The position numbers were made by a program, and so were the translations under genes. The notes below the pieces were generated by a model that ran no database searches, was not told where the DNA came from, and worked only from the letters and a program-made list of their open reading frames with translations. 64,000 bases of DNA from an uncultured Granulosicoccaceae bacterium (GTDB lineage: Bacteria > Pseudomonadota > Gammaproteobacteria > Granulosicoccales > Granulosicoccaceae), in the NCBI GenBank assembly GCA_937981955.1, contig CALJNA010000048.1, forward strand, positions 62,001 through 126,000. Reading direction: 5' to 3'. Positions 54,223 through 63,304 of the stretch are shown here, in pieces (positions within the stretch are counted from its first letter, which is position 1; every line of letters starts with the position of its first letter).

Positions 54223-55377
54223 ATGCCATCTTATAAAAGTGCGCGCCAGTCAGATTCCCTTCTGGCTGGCGCAAGCAGACGAGACCGCTTTGGTGAATGG
54301 GTGGATCGGCATTGCGGTACGTTCTTTATCGCACCAGCCGTCACGCTTATTTTAATATTTGCCATCTTCCCTACGATTTATTCATTGTTCTTCGCTGTCA
54401 GTCGAGTGAGGTTTACCCCTGACGGTTTGAAGTTCCGGTATGTCGGATTTCGCAATTTTTCCAAACAGTTCTTTGGCAGTGCTGAAGTACATTTTCTAGG
54501 CCGTACCGAGCCGGTGCATATCATTGGCATGATTGTGTTTGCCATAATCGTTATCGCCATTCTATGGTGGTGGGTTCGATCATTTGGCAAGGCCACCTGG
54601 GTGGGCATGATCGGACGCACGATTTCTGCGGCAATGGGGATTTTTCTGAGCTGGATATTGTGCGCGTCACTGTTGTCCGGCAATTCAATTGGCACACTCT
54701 ATACAACACTTTTTTATGTGTTCGTTGGCTGCGCGATTCAGTTTGTTATTGGAATAGGGTTGGCGTTTCTGTGTTCACAGCCCATTTCAGGTAAAAATTT
54801 TTTCCGCGTGGTCTTTTTTATACCACTGATGATCACGCCGTTGGGTATTGGCTACGCTATGCGTATGTTGGCAGACGTAACCAAGGGACCCATTCAGCCA
54901 CTATTGGGTGCGTTCGGTCTTGAAAACTGGATATGGTCTGTGGATGCATGGTCAGCACGATTCGTTATGATGATCGGTGATTCGTGGCAATGGATTCCGT
55001 TTATTTTTATTTGTATGCTTGCAGCGCTTGAAAATATTCCACGCGATCACGTTGAGGCAGCGCAGGTAGACGGTGCATCCAGTTTTCAGATTTTTCGCGA
55101 AATTACCTGGCCACAAATCGTTCCTGTTGCTGTTACGGTTTTACTTATCCGTATGATCGAAGCGTTTAAGATTGTCGATTTGCCCAACATTATGACTGGT
55201 GGTGGTCCTGGCTCGGCTACTGAATCGATGACACTGAATTCCATGTATATATGGCGTGCAAATGATCTTGGCTCGTCAGCAGCGATAGCGTATCTGTTAC
55301 TCATACTGACCGTGGTGGTCTGCGCATCGTTCTTTAACTATGTGGTTCTTGGTCGAATCAGAAGGCCCAGCCGATGA
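54223..55377 (+). CDS. Sugar ABC transporter permease (long form)
   Basis: The 384-residue permease has the ATPase-contact EAA loop VEAAQVDGASSFQIFREITW (about 277-296). It is about 90 residues longer than common sugar permeases. The extra length lies between the first helix (about 27-52) and the transport core, with two additional hydrophobic segments (around 92-112 and 119-145). It overlaps the next permease gene by 4 bases (ATGA). It forms the channel together with that protein. Confidence 0.88.
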   Translation: MPSYKSARQSDSLLAGASRRDRFGEWVDRHCGTFFIAPAVTLILIFAIFPTIYSLFFAVSRVRFTPDGLKFRYVGFRNFSKQFFGSAEVHFLGRTEPVHIIGMIVFAIIVIAILWWWVRSFGKATWVGMIGRTISAAMGIFLSWILCASLLSGNSIGTLYTTLFYVFVGCAIQFVIGIGLAFLCSQPISGKNFFRVVFFIPLMITPLGIGYAMRMLADVTKGPIQPLLGAFGLENWIWSVDAWSARFVMMIGDSWQWIPFIFICMLAALENIPRDHVEAAQVDGASSFQIFREITWPQIVPVAVTVLLIRMIEAFKIVDLPNIMTGGGPGSATESMTLNSMYIWRANDLGSSAAIAYLLLILTVVVCASFFNYVVLGRIRRPSR

Positions 55378-56558
55378 ATGACACCAGCTATCGTTATGAT
55401 GCGTCTAGAAAAACGTTGATGCAACGTTTGTTTGAAGCACCGGCGGTGGGAAAAATGTCGCCTGCAGCGAAGATCGTTGCCTACTCGCTGCTGATCCTCT
55501 GGACCGTTGTTGTATTGTTTCCAATTTACTGGGTCGTTATTACATCATTCAAAGATCAGGCGGCAGTGAATCAAGGGCCGTTCTATATTCCATTCATTGA
55601 CTTTCAACCGACACTCGATGCATGGCGAGTTCAATTTACTGAAGACCCACATTGCAACATTGTCTCAATTGGGCGTCAGTTCGGTTTACTGGCTTACAAC
55701 ACCGTTGCGTTTGTCCTCTCCCCATTTGTGTCTATCACGCCAATGGAACCACAAATCTGCAAGATCTATCTGGCGTTCACCAATTCAATCGTGATCAGTG
55801 TTTTTGCAACGGCACTTTGTGTGATTGTGGGGTCAATGGCAGCTTACGCATTAGCTCGTATCCAGTACGCGCCAAAGTTCGGCAATATCATGATGTTCGT
55901 GCTGTTGATTGTTGGCGTTATTTTGGCCACGAGCTACTACAAAATACCCTGGTGGGCATCCTGCACGGTTGCACTTGCGATGTTCTTTTTTCTGGTGCGA
56001 GCGCTCGGACGCTTCTTTAAGATGAAGCTTGGCAATGGCGACATACTTTTCTGGATTATTTCGCAACGAATATTGCCACCAATTGTTGTGGTGATTCCAA
56101 TCTACGTTATGTTTCAGGCAGTCAAACTGCTCGACACTCACTTAGCGTTGATTCTGCTTTATGCGGTTGCCAATATGCCGATCGTTGTTTGGTTGATGCA
56201 TGATTTTTTTGCCAGTCTTCCGATTGAACTGGAGGAGTCTGCACAGCTCGATGGAGCGACACGAATGGGTATTTTCAGGGAGATTGTGCTACCGCTGACT
56301 CGCCCGGGACTTGCCGCCACGACGATGCTGATACTGGTTTTGAGTTGGAACGAATACCTCTTCGCCGTCTTTTTAGCGACGGTTAAGGTTCAGACTATGC
56401 CGATCATGGTTGCAGCGAAGAATACGGGTGAGAAAGGCATATTCTGGTGGGAAATGTGCGCCCTGATTGTGGTGATGATCATTCCGGTAATTATAATGGC
56501 TGTTTTACTAACACGGTTCATTTCTAAAGGCGTGTTATCAGGCGCGATAAAGGGTTAA
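55374..56558 (+). CDS. Sugar ABC transporter permease, MalG type (long form)
   Basis: The 394-residue permease has the EAA loop LEESAQLDGATRMGIFREIV (about 284-303) and the MalG-like SQRILPPIVVVIPIYVMFQ. Compared with common members of about 290 residues it has two extra parts: one in the first outer loop (about 85-125) and one of about 45 residues with one or two hydrophobic helices, placed between AAYALARI and ISQRILPP. Like its partner it is therefore an enlarged form. The ATPase gene follows after 3 bases. Confidence 0.88.
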   Translation: MNDTSYRYDASRKTLMQRLFEAPAVGKMSPAAKIVAYSLLILWTVVVLFPIYWVVITSFKDQAAVNQGPFYIPFIDFQPTLDAWRVQFTEDPHCNIVSIGRQFGLLAYNTVAFVLSPFVSITPMEPQICKIYLAFTNSIVISVFATALCVIVGSMAAYALARIQYAPKFGNIMMFVLLIVGVILATSYYKIPWWASCTVALAMFFFLVRALGRFFKMKLGNGDILFWIISQRILPPIVVVIPIYVMFQAVKLLDTHLALILLYAVANMPIVVWLMHDFFASLPIELEESAQLDGATRMGIFREIVLPLTRPGLAATTMLILVLSWNEYLFAVFLATVKVQTMPIMVAAKNTGEKGIFWWEMCALIVVMIIPVIIMAVLLTRFISKGVLSGAIKG

Positions 56559-56561
56559 CCC

Positions 56562-57632
56562 GTGGCAGACAATTTACCAAAAACATCTGTTCGATTCGAA
56601 AACATAGAAAAGAGCTTTGGTTCGGTTCAAGTACTCAAAGACTTTGATCTGGAAGTAGAACCCGGTGAGTTCGTGGTGCTGCTCGGTGCATCGGGTTCCG
56701 GAAAGACAACCGCACTTAGAATTCTGTCTGGTTTGGAGACGCCATCAGCAGGGCGGGTCTATATCGAAGATCAGGATGTCACCAATATGCTGCCTAAATA
56801 TCGCAACATATCAATGGTGTTTCAATCGTATGCGTTGTATCCACATAAAACAGTTGCTGAGAATATAGGGTTTCCACTCAAGGTGCGCAAAGTTTCAAAG
56901 CAGGAGATGGACTCAGCTATTGTGGAAGCCGCCAGACAGGTGCAGCTCGACGAATTGTTGGAACGCTTCCCACGTGAACTGTCCGGTGGTCAGAGACAGC
57001 GTGTTGCATTAGCGCGCGCAATTATTCGCAGGCCATCAGTTTTTCTTATGGATGAACCGCTTTCAAATCTCGATGCCAAACTGCGGGGTCACATGCGGGC
57101 CGAACTCAAGCACATGCAGCAATCAATGGGTATCACTACTATTTACGTGACACACGACCAGATTGAAGCAATGACGTTGGCACATCGTGTTGCCATTCTC
57201 GAAAAAGGGGTATTGCAGCAACTGGCTACCCCTGCGCAAATATACAATGATCCGGCGAATCTCTTTGTTGCGCAGTTCATTGGTTCGCCACCGATGAACG
57301 TTGTCCACGGTTCTCTTGAAGGCAATGAGTTTGTTACGCAAGGTGTTCGTATTAACACGCAGGTTCAAGATCGCGTCGACAAGGCCATCATGGGCATACG
57401 CCCCGAAGACTGCTCCGTGGCACCGCCTTCAGAAGGCACGCTTACCGGCACAATCTACACTAACGAATTGATCGGCGATCACACACTAGTCACAGTCAAC
57501 TGGGGTGATGATCAGATATCTGTTAAAGCACCAAAAGACTTTACCGGGATGCAGGGTGACGATATCGGATTGGTCATTCCCAGTGATCGTCTGTTCGTAT
57601 TTGAACAAAGCACAGGCACCCGAATCAGGTAG
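56562..57632 (+). CDS. Sugar ABC transporter ATP-binding protein (UgpC/MalK type)
   Basis: The 356-residue ATPase has Walker A GASGSGKT (about 40-47), the Q-loop in VFQSYALYPHKTVAENI, signature LSGGQRQRVALARAI (about 137-151), Walker B VFLMDEPLSNLD and the switch His in VTHDQIEAM. A C-terminal OB-type regulatory domain (about 240-356) ends with LVIPSDRLFVF. The start is GTG at 56562. It energises the two permeases encoded upstream. Confidence 0.94.
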   Translation: MADNLPKTSVRFENIEKSFGSVQVLKDFDLEVEPGEFVVLLGASGSGKTTALRILSGLETPSAGRVYIEDQDVTNMLPKYRNISMVFQSYALYPHKTVAENIGFPLKVRKVSKQEMDSAIVEAARQVQLDELLERFPRELSGGQRQRVALARAIIRRPSVFLMDEPLSNLDAKLRGHMRAELKHMQQSMGITTIYVTHDQIEAMTLAHRVAILEKGVLQQLATPAQIYNDPANLFVAQFIGSPPMNVVHGSLEGNEFVTQGVRINTQVQDRVDKAIMGIRPEDCSVAPPSEGTLTGTIYTNELIGDHTLVTVNWGDDQISVKAPKDFTGMQGDDIGLVIPSDRLFVFEQSTGTRIR

Positions 57633-57638
57633 CCACCA

Positions 57639-58730
57639 GTGCCGATTCGAATTGAACTATATAAATCGTTATTTACCGAAAAAGAAAAATCACTGTGCCA
57701 GTTCGGCGAGTTTAGCGTAACCGCTTTCCTTTACGAAAGTGGTGTTCACGCACTACGATTGAAAAATTCTCGCGGTGAAATTGTATTACTTCCGTTTCAG
57801 GGTATGCAGGTGTGGCGTGCAAGCTTCGATGGTCGTGAACTGACAATGCACTCCATGTTCGAGCAGCCCAAAAATACTCAGACCTATCTTGAAACCTATG
57901 GGGCATTTCTTATACATTGCGGCATCACCGGCCTCGGTGCACCAGGCCACGCTGATAATCACCCCTTACACGGCGAACTGCCGAACGCCCCGATGGATTG
58001 TGCCTGGCTGACTATTGATAAAGACTGCAGCTGCATAAGCGTTGCTGCCGAATACCAACACACCGTTGCGTTTAGCACAAATTACAAAGCCACCATCAGT
58101 ACTGCAATGACAGCAGGTTCGGCACTTGTGGATGTCGAGGTAGCGATAGAGAACCTGAAACAGACATCAATGGACTTGATGTATCTGGCGCACGCGAATT
58201 TTCGCCCGGTTGACAATGGAGAATTAATTTATTCGACCAACTACTCCGCACAGAGTGTACGAGTGCGACAATCCATTCCTGCCCACGTCATGCCTGAACC
58301 TGGATACAAAGAATTTCTGGAAGAGCTTGCTGTAGATCCAACTATCCACCATGTACTTAAACCCGGCCTGGCATTCGACCCGGAAGTGGTATTCGAGATT
58401 GATTTGGAGGCAGGTGAAGATGGAATGGGACACGCTTTACAAAAGCATCCGGAGAAATTCTCCGATTACATATGTTATGAAACTGAAAAAGCGCCTGTAT
58501 GCATGCGCTGGATTTGCCGAACACCAGATCAGGATGGTCTTGGTATCGCTTTCCCGTCGACGTCCGGTGTTGAAGGGTATTCGGTTGAGAAGGGTAAGGG
58601 CCGGGTTGTTGAACTGGCTGGAGGTGATACGTGGTGTATCGCCATTCGTATGGGACATTTGACGGAGACCGAAACGGATGAGGTTGTTCGGTCAATTAAA
58701 AAGATACAGTCAAGTGCTCTGAGTGCATAG
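57639..58730 (+). CDS. DUF4432 (aldose 1-epimerase-like) protein
   Basis: The 363-residue product has a beta-rich galactose mutarotase-like fold. HCGITGLGAPGHADNHPLHGE (taken as two parts, HCGITGLGAPG and NHPLHGELP) carries the likely active-site His residues around 85-110. MYLAHANFRP and the late MRWICRTPDQDGLGIAFP are family features. The start is GTG at 57639, just 6 bases after the ATPase stop. As the last gene of the transporter operon it probably acts on the imported sugar. The family's exact reaction is not settled. Confidence 0.85.
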   Translation: MPIRIELYKSLFTEKEKSLCQFGEFSVTAFLYESGVHALRLKNSRGEIVLLPFQGMQVWRASFDGRELTMHSMFEQPKNTQTYLETYGAFLIHCGITGLGAPGHADNHPLHGELPNAPMDCAWLTIDKDCSCISVAAEYQHTVAFSTNYKATISTAMTAGSALVDVEVAIENLKQTSMDLMYLAHANFRPVDNGELIYSTNYSAQSVRVRQSIPAHVMPEPGYKEFLEELAVDPTIHHVLKPGLAFDPEVVFEIDLEAGEDGMGHALQKHPEKFSDYICYETEKAPVCMRWICRTPDQDGLGIAFPSTSGVEGYSVEKGKGRVVELAGGDTWCIAIRMGHLTETETDEVVRSIKKIQSSALSA

Positions 58731-58834
58731 TAAGTAGCATTGTATCTGATACGAGGCACACTGACTTATGTAAGTGGCAGATATAGGCTTGGCAAACCAG
58801 AATCTTCAGTTAGCGAATCGCTGACATAGCTTCA

Positions 58835-59353
58835 TTAGCTGGCTACCTTCTGCGTCGCAGCCCGTGCTTTCGCCGCCAGTATATCTAATATGCCCATAGC
58901 AAATGCCGAGATAACAAACGTGATGTGCAACAGCACGTACCACAGTATCTTGTCGTTGTCAGTCGCCTCTGTGTTCATAAACACTTTAAGCAGGTGAATA
59001 GACGATATCGCAACAATGCTTGCGGCTATCTTGGCTTTTAGCGACGAAGAATCCATGCGGCCAAGCCATCCGAGTTTTTCCTCTCCATCGTCAACATCGA
59101 GTTTGGATACGAAATTCTCATAGCCAGACATCATCACCATCACAATCAATCCACCGACCATGGCCATGTCGATCAGAGACAGGACGACCAGTACCATATC
59201 AGCCTCTTTCAAAGAGATTATATGAATGACCAAATGCACCACTTCCTGAAAGAATTTAATTCCCAGAGCAATAAGCGCAATGCTGAGCCCCAGGTAGATG
59301 GGTGCCAGAATCCAGCGCGAACGATAGAGCAGCTGCTCAACAAACTTTTCCAT
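58835..59353 (-). CDS. YqhA/UPF0114-family membrane protein
   Basis: The 172-residue membrane protein has hydrophobic segments at about 13-33, 55-77, 110-128 and 138-158. The family pattern [17 protein letters not shown] at the N-terminus, [13 protein letters not shown] and [20 protein letters not shown] is clear. The function of YqhA proteins is unknown. It stands alone, convergent with the DUF4432 gene. Confidence 0.92.
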   Translation of the reverse strand: MEKFVEQLLYRSRWILAPIYLGLSIALIALGIKFFQEVVHLVIHIISLKEADMVLVVLSLIDMAMVGGLIVMVMMSGYENFVSKLDVDDGEEKLGWLGRMDSSSLKAKIAASIVAISSIHLLKVFMNTEATDNDKILWYVLLHITFVISAFAMGILDILAAKARAATQKVAS

Positions 59354-59669
59354 GAATTTTCTCTAAATCTAACTGAGCGAATACGCATGAGTATAGGTAG
59401 CAAATCGTGATTGGCCTATACGAATTTGAAAGTGCGCGGGCTTGTTTTAGATTGGTGTGGGGCAAAAAGCACGGGTAGACAATATTTAAGTAATGCCTTG
59501 TGATAGCCGGGAAATGTATCTATCATTGTTTGAGTTATTCGGCTTTGGTAGTCAAATTTATCAGACTGTCAAGTGTCTATTTTTTACTGACTTCTAATGC
59601 AGTCATATTGAGTACCGAAGATACAGGTAAAGGCGTGTTATGGAACGCGTGTTATGAAAGGCGGGCTAT
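59354..59669 (+). other. Intergenic leader of the methanethiol oxidase gene with a 10-base direct repeat
   Basis: The only structure I see in these 316 bases is GCGTGTTATG repeated with a 14-base period (59633-59642 and 59647-59656), just upstream of the ribosome-site area. The second copy contains an ATG that opens a seven-codon frame overlapping the true start. Confidence 0.45.
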
Positions 59670-61034
59670 ATGAGTGAATCAACAGCTGTGACGTGTTGCG
59701 GTCCGGGTTATGCATCGCCTGCCGAAGCCATGCAGGCTCCCAGAGAAAAGTTACTGTATACCATTGCCATATACGTTGGCACGGGCATACAAAAGCCGGA
59801 CTATCTTGCTACGGTCGATGCTGATCCGGATAGCCCGACTTACTCACAGGTCATCAGTCGATGTGAAATGCCGGGAATTGGCGATGAGCTGCATCACATG
59901 GGCTGGAACGCCTGCTCTTCATGTCATGGAGACGCCGGTATGGAACGCCGCTATCTGATTGTTCCTGGTGTGCGAAGTTCGAATTTGCACATTATTGACT
60001 GTGGTGACGACCCGAGAAATCCGAAAGTGCACAAAGTCGTTTCCGGTGACGAGATAAAAGCCAAAACAGACCTTTCTGCACCCCACACAGTGCACTGCCT
60101 TGGGTCTGAAATCATCATATCCATGCTGGGTGATGCAAAAGGTAATGCACCGGGTGGTTTTTTGCACTTGAACAAAGACTTTGAAATTATCGGTCGCTGG
60201 GAGAACGATCTTGGCGGTATGAAGTTTAACTACGACTTTTGGTATCAACCACGTCACAACGTGATGGTCTCGAGTGAATGGGCGGCCCCGAACACCTTTA
60301 TGCCGGGTTTTGATCTTGAAGAAGTTGGTCATTTGAAGTACGGACGTGAAATTCACTTTTGGGATTTTGAAAAAAAGAAAGTAGAGAACACTGTTTACCT
60401 TGGGGAAGACGGGTTGGTTCCGCTCGAAGTTCGTTTTCATCACGATCCGGATTCCACGCACGGATTTGTCGGTGCGGCTATGTCCTCAAATATTATTCAT
60501 TGGTATAAAAAGGACGAGGAATGGATTGTTGAAAAAATCATTGATGTAGAAAATGAGCAACATCCTGAGTGGCCAATTCCGTTACCGGGGTTGATTACCG
60601 TCATTTTGATTTCAATGGACGACCGTTTTTTATATTTTTGTAATTGGTTGCATGGTGATATCCGGCAATATGATATTACTGACCCACATAATCCGGTTAT
60701 GACCGGGCAGGTCTGGATGGGTGGAATGCTGAAAAAAGCGCCGACGGTAAATGGCGTTGATATTGCCGGCGGTCCTCAAATGATACAAATGAGCCTGGAC
60801 GGCAAGCGCTTATACGTAACAACCTCCTTGTTTTCTACCTGGGACAATCAGTTCTATCCGGAAATTCGCCACAAAGGTGGAGTCATGTTGATGGTCGATT
60901 GCGACACCGACAAAGGTGGTATGAAAATCAACCCGAATTTTATTGTTGATTTTGGAAAAGAACCGAACGGCCCATCGCGTTGCCATGAAACCCGTTATCC
61001 GGGTGGCGACTGCACCTCTGATATCTGGGTATAG
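59670..61034 (+). CDS. mtoX: Methanethiol oxidase (selenium-binding protein SBP56 family)
   Basis: The 454-residue protein is close in pattern to SELENBP1: CCGPGYASPAEAMQAPREKL, DYLATVDADPDSP, ELHHMGWNACSSCHGD with the conserved Cys pair (about 82-85), YDFWYQPRHNVMVSSEWAAP, FSTWDNQFYPEI and the C-terminal RYPGGDCTSDIWV. It oxidises methanethiol to formaldehyde, hydrogen sulfide and hydrogen peroxide in studied relatives. There is no signal peptide, unlike the periplasmic MtoX of some methylotrophs, so it is probably cytoplasmic. Downstream come a CoA-binding protein gene and a ferredoxin gene in the same direction. A DmdA-like gene lies 2.3 kb further on. Confidence 0.9.
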   Translation: MSESTAVTCCGPGYASPAEAMQAPREKLLYTIAIYVGTGIQKPDYLATVDADPDSPTYSQVISRCEMPGIGDELHHMGWNACSSCHGDAGMERRYLIVPGVRSSNLHIIDCGDDPRNPKVHKVVSGDEIKAKTDLSAPHTVHCLGSEIIISMLGDAKGNAPGGFLHLNKDFEIIGRWENDLGGMKFNYDFWYQPRHNVMVSSEWAAPNTFMPGFDLEEVGHLKYGREIHFWDFEKKKVENTVYLGEDGLVPLEVRFHHDPDSTHGFVGAAMSSNIIHWYKKDEEWIVEKIIDVENEQHPEWPIPLPGLITVILISMDDRFLYFCNWLHGDIRQYDITDPHNPVMTGQVWMGGMLKKAPTVNGVDIAGGPQMIQMSLDGKRLYVTTSLFSTWDNQFYPEIRHKGGVMLMVDCDTDKGGMKINPNFIVDFGKEPNGPSRCHETRYPGGDCTSDIWV

Positions 61035-61041
61035 GTAAAGC

Positions 61042-61491
61042 ATGAATCACAAAGAAGATTATCCTGAAACGTATCTGGCAGATATTCTGTCCAGTGTTAA
61101 AACCATCGCCATGGTTGGTGCCAGTCCCGATGCGACCAAGTTCAGCTATGGCGTGCTGCGTGTTTTACACGAGCAGGGTTACAACATGATTCCGGTAAAC
61201 CCCAAACAAGCGGGTAACGAAATTCGAGGTTTGAAAGTCTTTCCATCATTGGCGTCGATTGAAGAACCGGTTGATATGGTGCAAGTATTTCGTGCATCGG
61301 AAGCTTTGCCCGGTATAGCACAAGAGGCCATCGATATAGGCGCTAAAGTCTTGTGGGGACAAATTGGTGTGTACAGCGAGGAAGCGGCGGAGTTGGCTGA
61401 AAACGCTGGTCTGCAAGTCGTTATGGACCGGTGTCCAAAAATCGAATTGTTCAGGCCGTTCTGGAAACCCAAGCTTGGGTTGGGAATCTGA
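61042..61491 (+). CDS. CoA-binding domain protein (YccU-like)
   Basis: The 149-residue Rossmann-fold product has VKTIAMVGASPDATKFSYGV (about 19-38) with the nucleotide loop, IPVNPKQAGNEIRGLKVFPS, and the C-terminal VMDRCPKIELFRP with the conserved Cys. It matches the small CoA-binding proteins such as YccU. The exact role is unknown. It starts 7 bases after the methanethiol oxidase gene and is probably co-transcribed. Confidence 0.9.
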   Translation: MNHKEDYPETYLADILSSVKTIAMVGASPDATKFSYGVLRVLHEQGYNMIPVNPKQAGNEIRGLKVFPSLASIEEPVDMVQVFRASEALPGIAQEAIDIGAKVLWGQIGVYSEEAAELAENAGLQVVMDRCPKIELFRPFWKPKLGLGI

Positions 61492-61523
61492 CTGTTAACC
61501 TGTTGCAACTAACAAGCTTTTTT

Positions 61524-61874
61524 ATGGCTAAGGTTGAGGCTTTCGATATTAAGACTTTCAAAGTGGAGCTCAGAAACAGTGGAGTAACGCTCGATGTTGC
61601 GGCCGATGAGCCCATCTACAAGGCCGCGCTGAAAGCAGGAATACAGCTACCTATCGGATGCGACTATGGTGGATGCATTACCTGTGCTGCCAAACTGCAG
61701 TCCGGGAGCGTTAAGCAGCCCGGTGCATCAGCGCTGAATAAACGGCAATCACAAGCTGGTTATATTTTGTTGTGCGTCGCTCAACCGAAGAGTGATTGTG
61801 TGATACTCGATGGCGTAGAATCTCATGATGAACTGTACCAAAATCCGTTTACCGGTAAGCTAAGCGAAATTTGA
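61524..61874 (+). CDS. 2Fe-2S ferredoxin
   Basis: The 116-residue plant-type ferredoxin has the cluster cysteines in IGCDYGGCITCAAKL (C-x4-C-x2-C, about 46-54) and the fourth in YILLCVAQP (about 84). The ATG at 61524 is where homology starts, though the frame opens at 61431 inside the CoA-binding gene. It probably passes electrons to an oxygenase or reductase that is not in view. The last codons are duplicated just after the stop (61860-61888). Confidence 0.88.
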   Translation: MAKVEAFDIKTFKVELRNSGVTLDVAADEPIYKAALKAGIQLPIGCDYGGCITCAAKLQSGSVKQPGASALNKRQSQAGYILLCVAQPKSDCVILDGVESHDELYQNPFTGKLSEI

Positions 61875-61888
61875 ACTAAGCGAAATTT
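61860..61888 (+). repeat. 13-base tandem duplication over the ferredoxin stop codon
   Basis: CTAAGCGAAATTT occurs at 61860-61872 and again, unchanged, at 61876-61888. The first copy codes the last residues and enters the TGA stop; the second lies just outside the gene. Confidence 0.9.
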
Positions 61889-61946
61889 AAAAAGCGCCAC
61901 ATAGCCTGACATCTTTCTATCGGTTGTCGTGATATCAATTGCTCAG

Positions 61947-62645
61947 CTAATCGATAAAGCGCACCTGATCACTTTCAAGCAACTCGGCAATGGCCGCTGG
62001 TTGCTTGAGCCCGGCAGCGACCTCTTTATCCAGCTCGATCTCAAGCTCCTTTATACGCACAAGACGCTCCAGCACCTGATCAATTCGTTCAAATGGAACT
62101 ACCACCACGCCATCACGATCGGCAACGATCATGTCTCCATACTCCACCTCCATTCCACCAATTTGTACAGCCATACCAACCGTGCCGGGTCCTTGGGACA
62201 CTGGTGAGTTTGCATTAATGCCCGTGCACCAGGTTGGTAGTGCAACCTCCACCATGCCTTGGTAGTCTCTAATGGGTCCATCGGTCACAAAGCCCGCTGC
62301 ACCATTGTTCTTTATCATGCCTGCAACCCTGTCGCCGCAAGCTGCACAACCTTGAAACGCACTGAATGCGGATACAACGATATCGCCAGGTTGAATGAAT
62401 TTTAATGAGGCAAGTAGTGCCAGTATGTCAGCAGGGCCGGTATTCACAGTTATGGCCGGGCCCGCTGCAATACAAGTGAAATCGCGACCGTCACCCAGTG
62501 GCTGAATCATTGGCGATAATGCGCCGCATCCGTCCAGCGCGTCGACTACAAAGCCAGTTGGAATATGCTGAAAGCCGGCAATCTGCTCTTTGCTGGGACG
62601 CCTTGATGGACGCTTTATCGTCAGTTTCGGTGGTTCTTCTATCAT
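61947..62645 (-). CDS. RraA-family protein (aldolase/decarboxylase-like)
   Basis: The 232-residue product has the RraA/HMG-aldolase fold: TGFVVDALDGCGAL at the start of the domain, ITVNTGPADILALLASLKFIQPGDI, the active-site Arg-Asp in AGFVTDGPIRDYQGM (about 140), and GDMIVADRDGVVVVP. This branch contains 4-hydroxy-4-methyl-2-oxoglutarate and 4-carboxy-4-hydroxy-2-oxoadipate aldolases as well as oxaloacetate decarboxylases, and a link to RNase E regulation is less likely. It is divergent from the transthyretin-like gene. Confidence 0.85.
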   Translation of the reverse strand: MIEEPPKLTIKRPSRRPSKEQIAGFQHIPTGFVVDALDGCGALSPMIQPLGDGRDFTCIAAGPAITVNTGPADILALLASLKFIQPGDIVVSAFSAFQGCAACGDRVAGMIKNNGAAGFVTDGPIRDYQGMVEVALPTWCTGINANSPVSQGPGTVGMAVQIGGMEVEYGDMIVADRDGVVVVPFERIDQVLERLVRIKELEIELDKEVAAGLKQPAAIAELLESDQVRFID

Positions 62646-62850
62646 GGTTATCTCCGGTCGGCACGGTACTCGTCTGCGCGAGAATATGATTATATTACTC
62701 GATTGCGAGTGAACTTCGATCGTCTATAAAAACACAGCGCTGGTCTCGATCGCATTCCAAGTGGCCTTTGGCGGTGTTCCCGATCTGGACAGCATTGCTC
62801 TTGCGAGTGTATAAAGTAGTACGGGAGTCTTTATTACTTGTTCAAACACC

Positions 62851-63222
62851 ATGGCAACCATCACATCTCACGTACTGGATTCAGTCAAAGGCACTCATGC
62901 TGCCGGTATTCGAATTACCTGCTTTCGAAGAGATGAGAGTGGTAGCACAACGCTGCTTTTCGACAAAATGGCCAATGAACAAGGGCGCATTCAGGAATCG
63001 ATTGTTATCAGTAACAATTCTGAATCAAACGAGATCGAACTTGTATTTTATGCTGCAGATTACTTTAAATCCATTACACAATCTGACACTCATGGCCAGA
63101 TTATGGATACTGTGGTTGTTCGGCTGAAATTGAACGATAGCGAAGGCAGTTATCATGTGCCTGTTATGTTGTCGCCTCATTCTTATTCAGTCTGGTGGTC
63201 TGATTCACCAAAGCCTGCTTAA
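62851..63222 (+). CDS. Transthyretin-like / 5-hydroxyisourate hydrolase family protein
   Basis: The 123-residue protein has the transthyretin fold pattern. It starts ATITSHVLDSVKGTHAAGI, with the conserved His (about 7). The Arg in NEQGRIQES (about 46) and the His in YHVPVMLSPHSYSVWW (about 103) correspond to the other hydroxyisourate hydrolase site residues. The usual C-terminal YRGS tetrapeptide is missing; the chain instead continues VWWSDSPKPA. It may therefore not act as a normal urate-pathway hydrolase. No urate or allantoin genes are near. Confidence 0.82.
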   Translation: MATITSHVLDSVKGTHAAGIRITCFRRDESGSTTLLFDKMANEQGRIQESIVISNNSESNEIELVFYAADYFKSITQSDTHGQIMDTVVVRLKLNDSEGSYHVPVMLSPHSYSVWWSDSPKPA

Positions 63223-63304
63223 CGTTGCAAGCCCATATTTTTCATTCGTCTAATATTCATTCATCTAAGATAATGCCACCAGGATAGGAGTATGCAGGCG
63301 CTGC

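Noticed and set aside
62768-63127. Plus-strand open frame overlapping the transthyretin-like gene
   Set aside because: It is out of frame with the recognised protein and has no family pattern.
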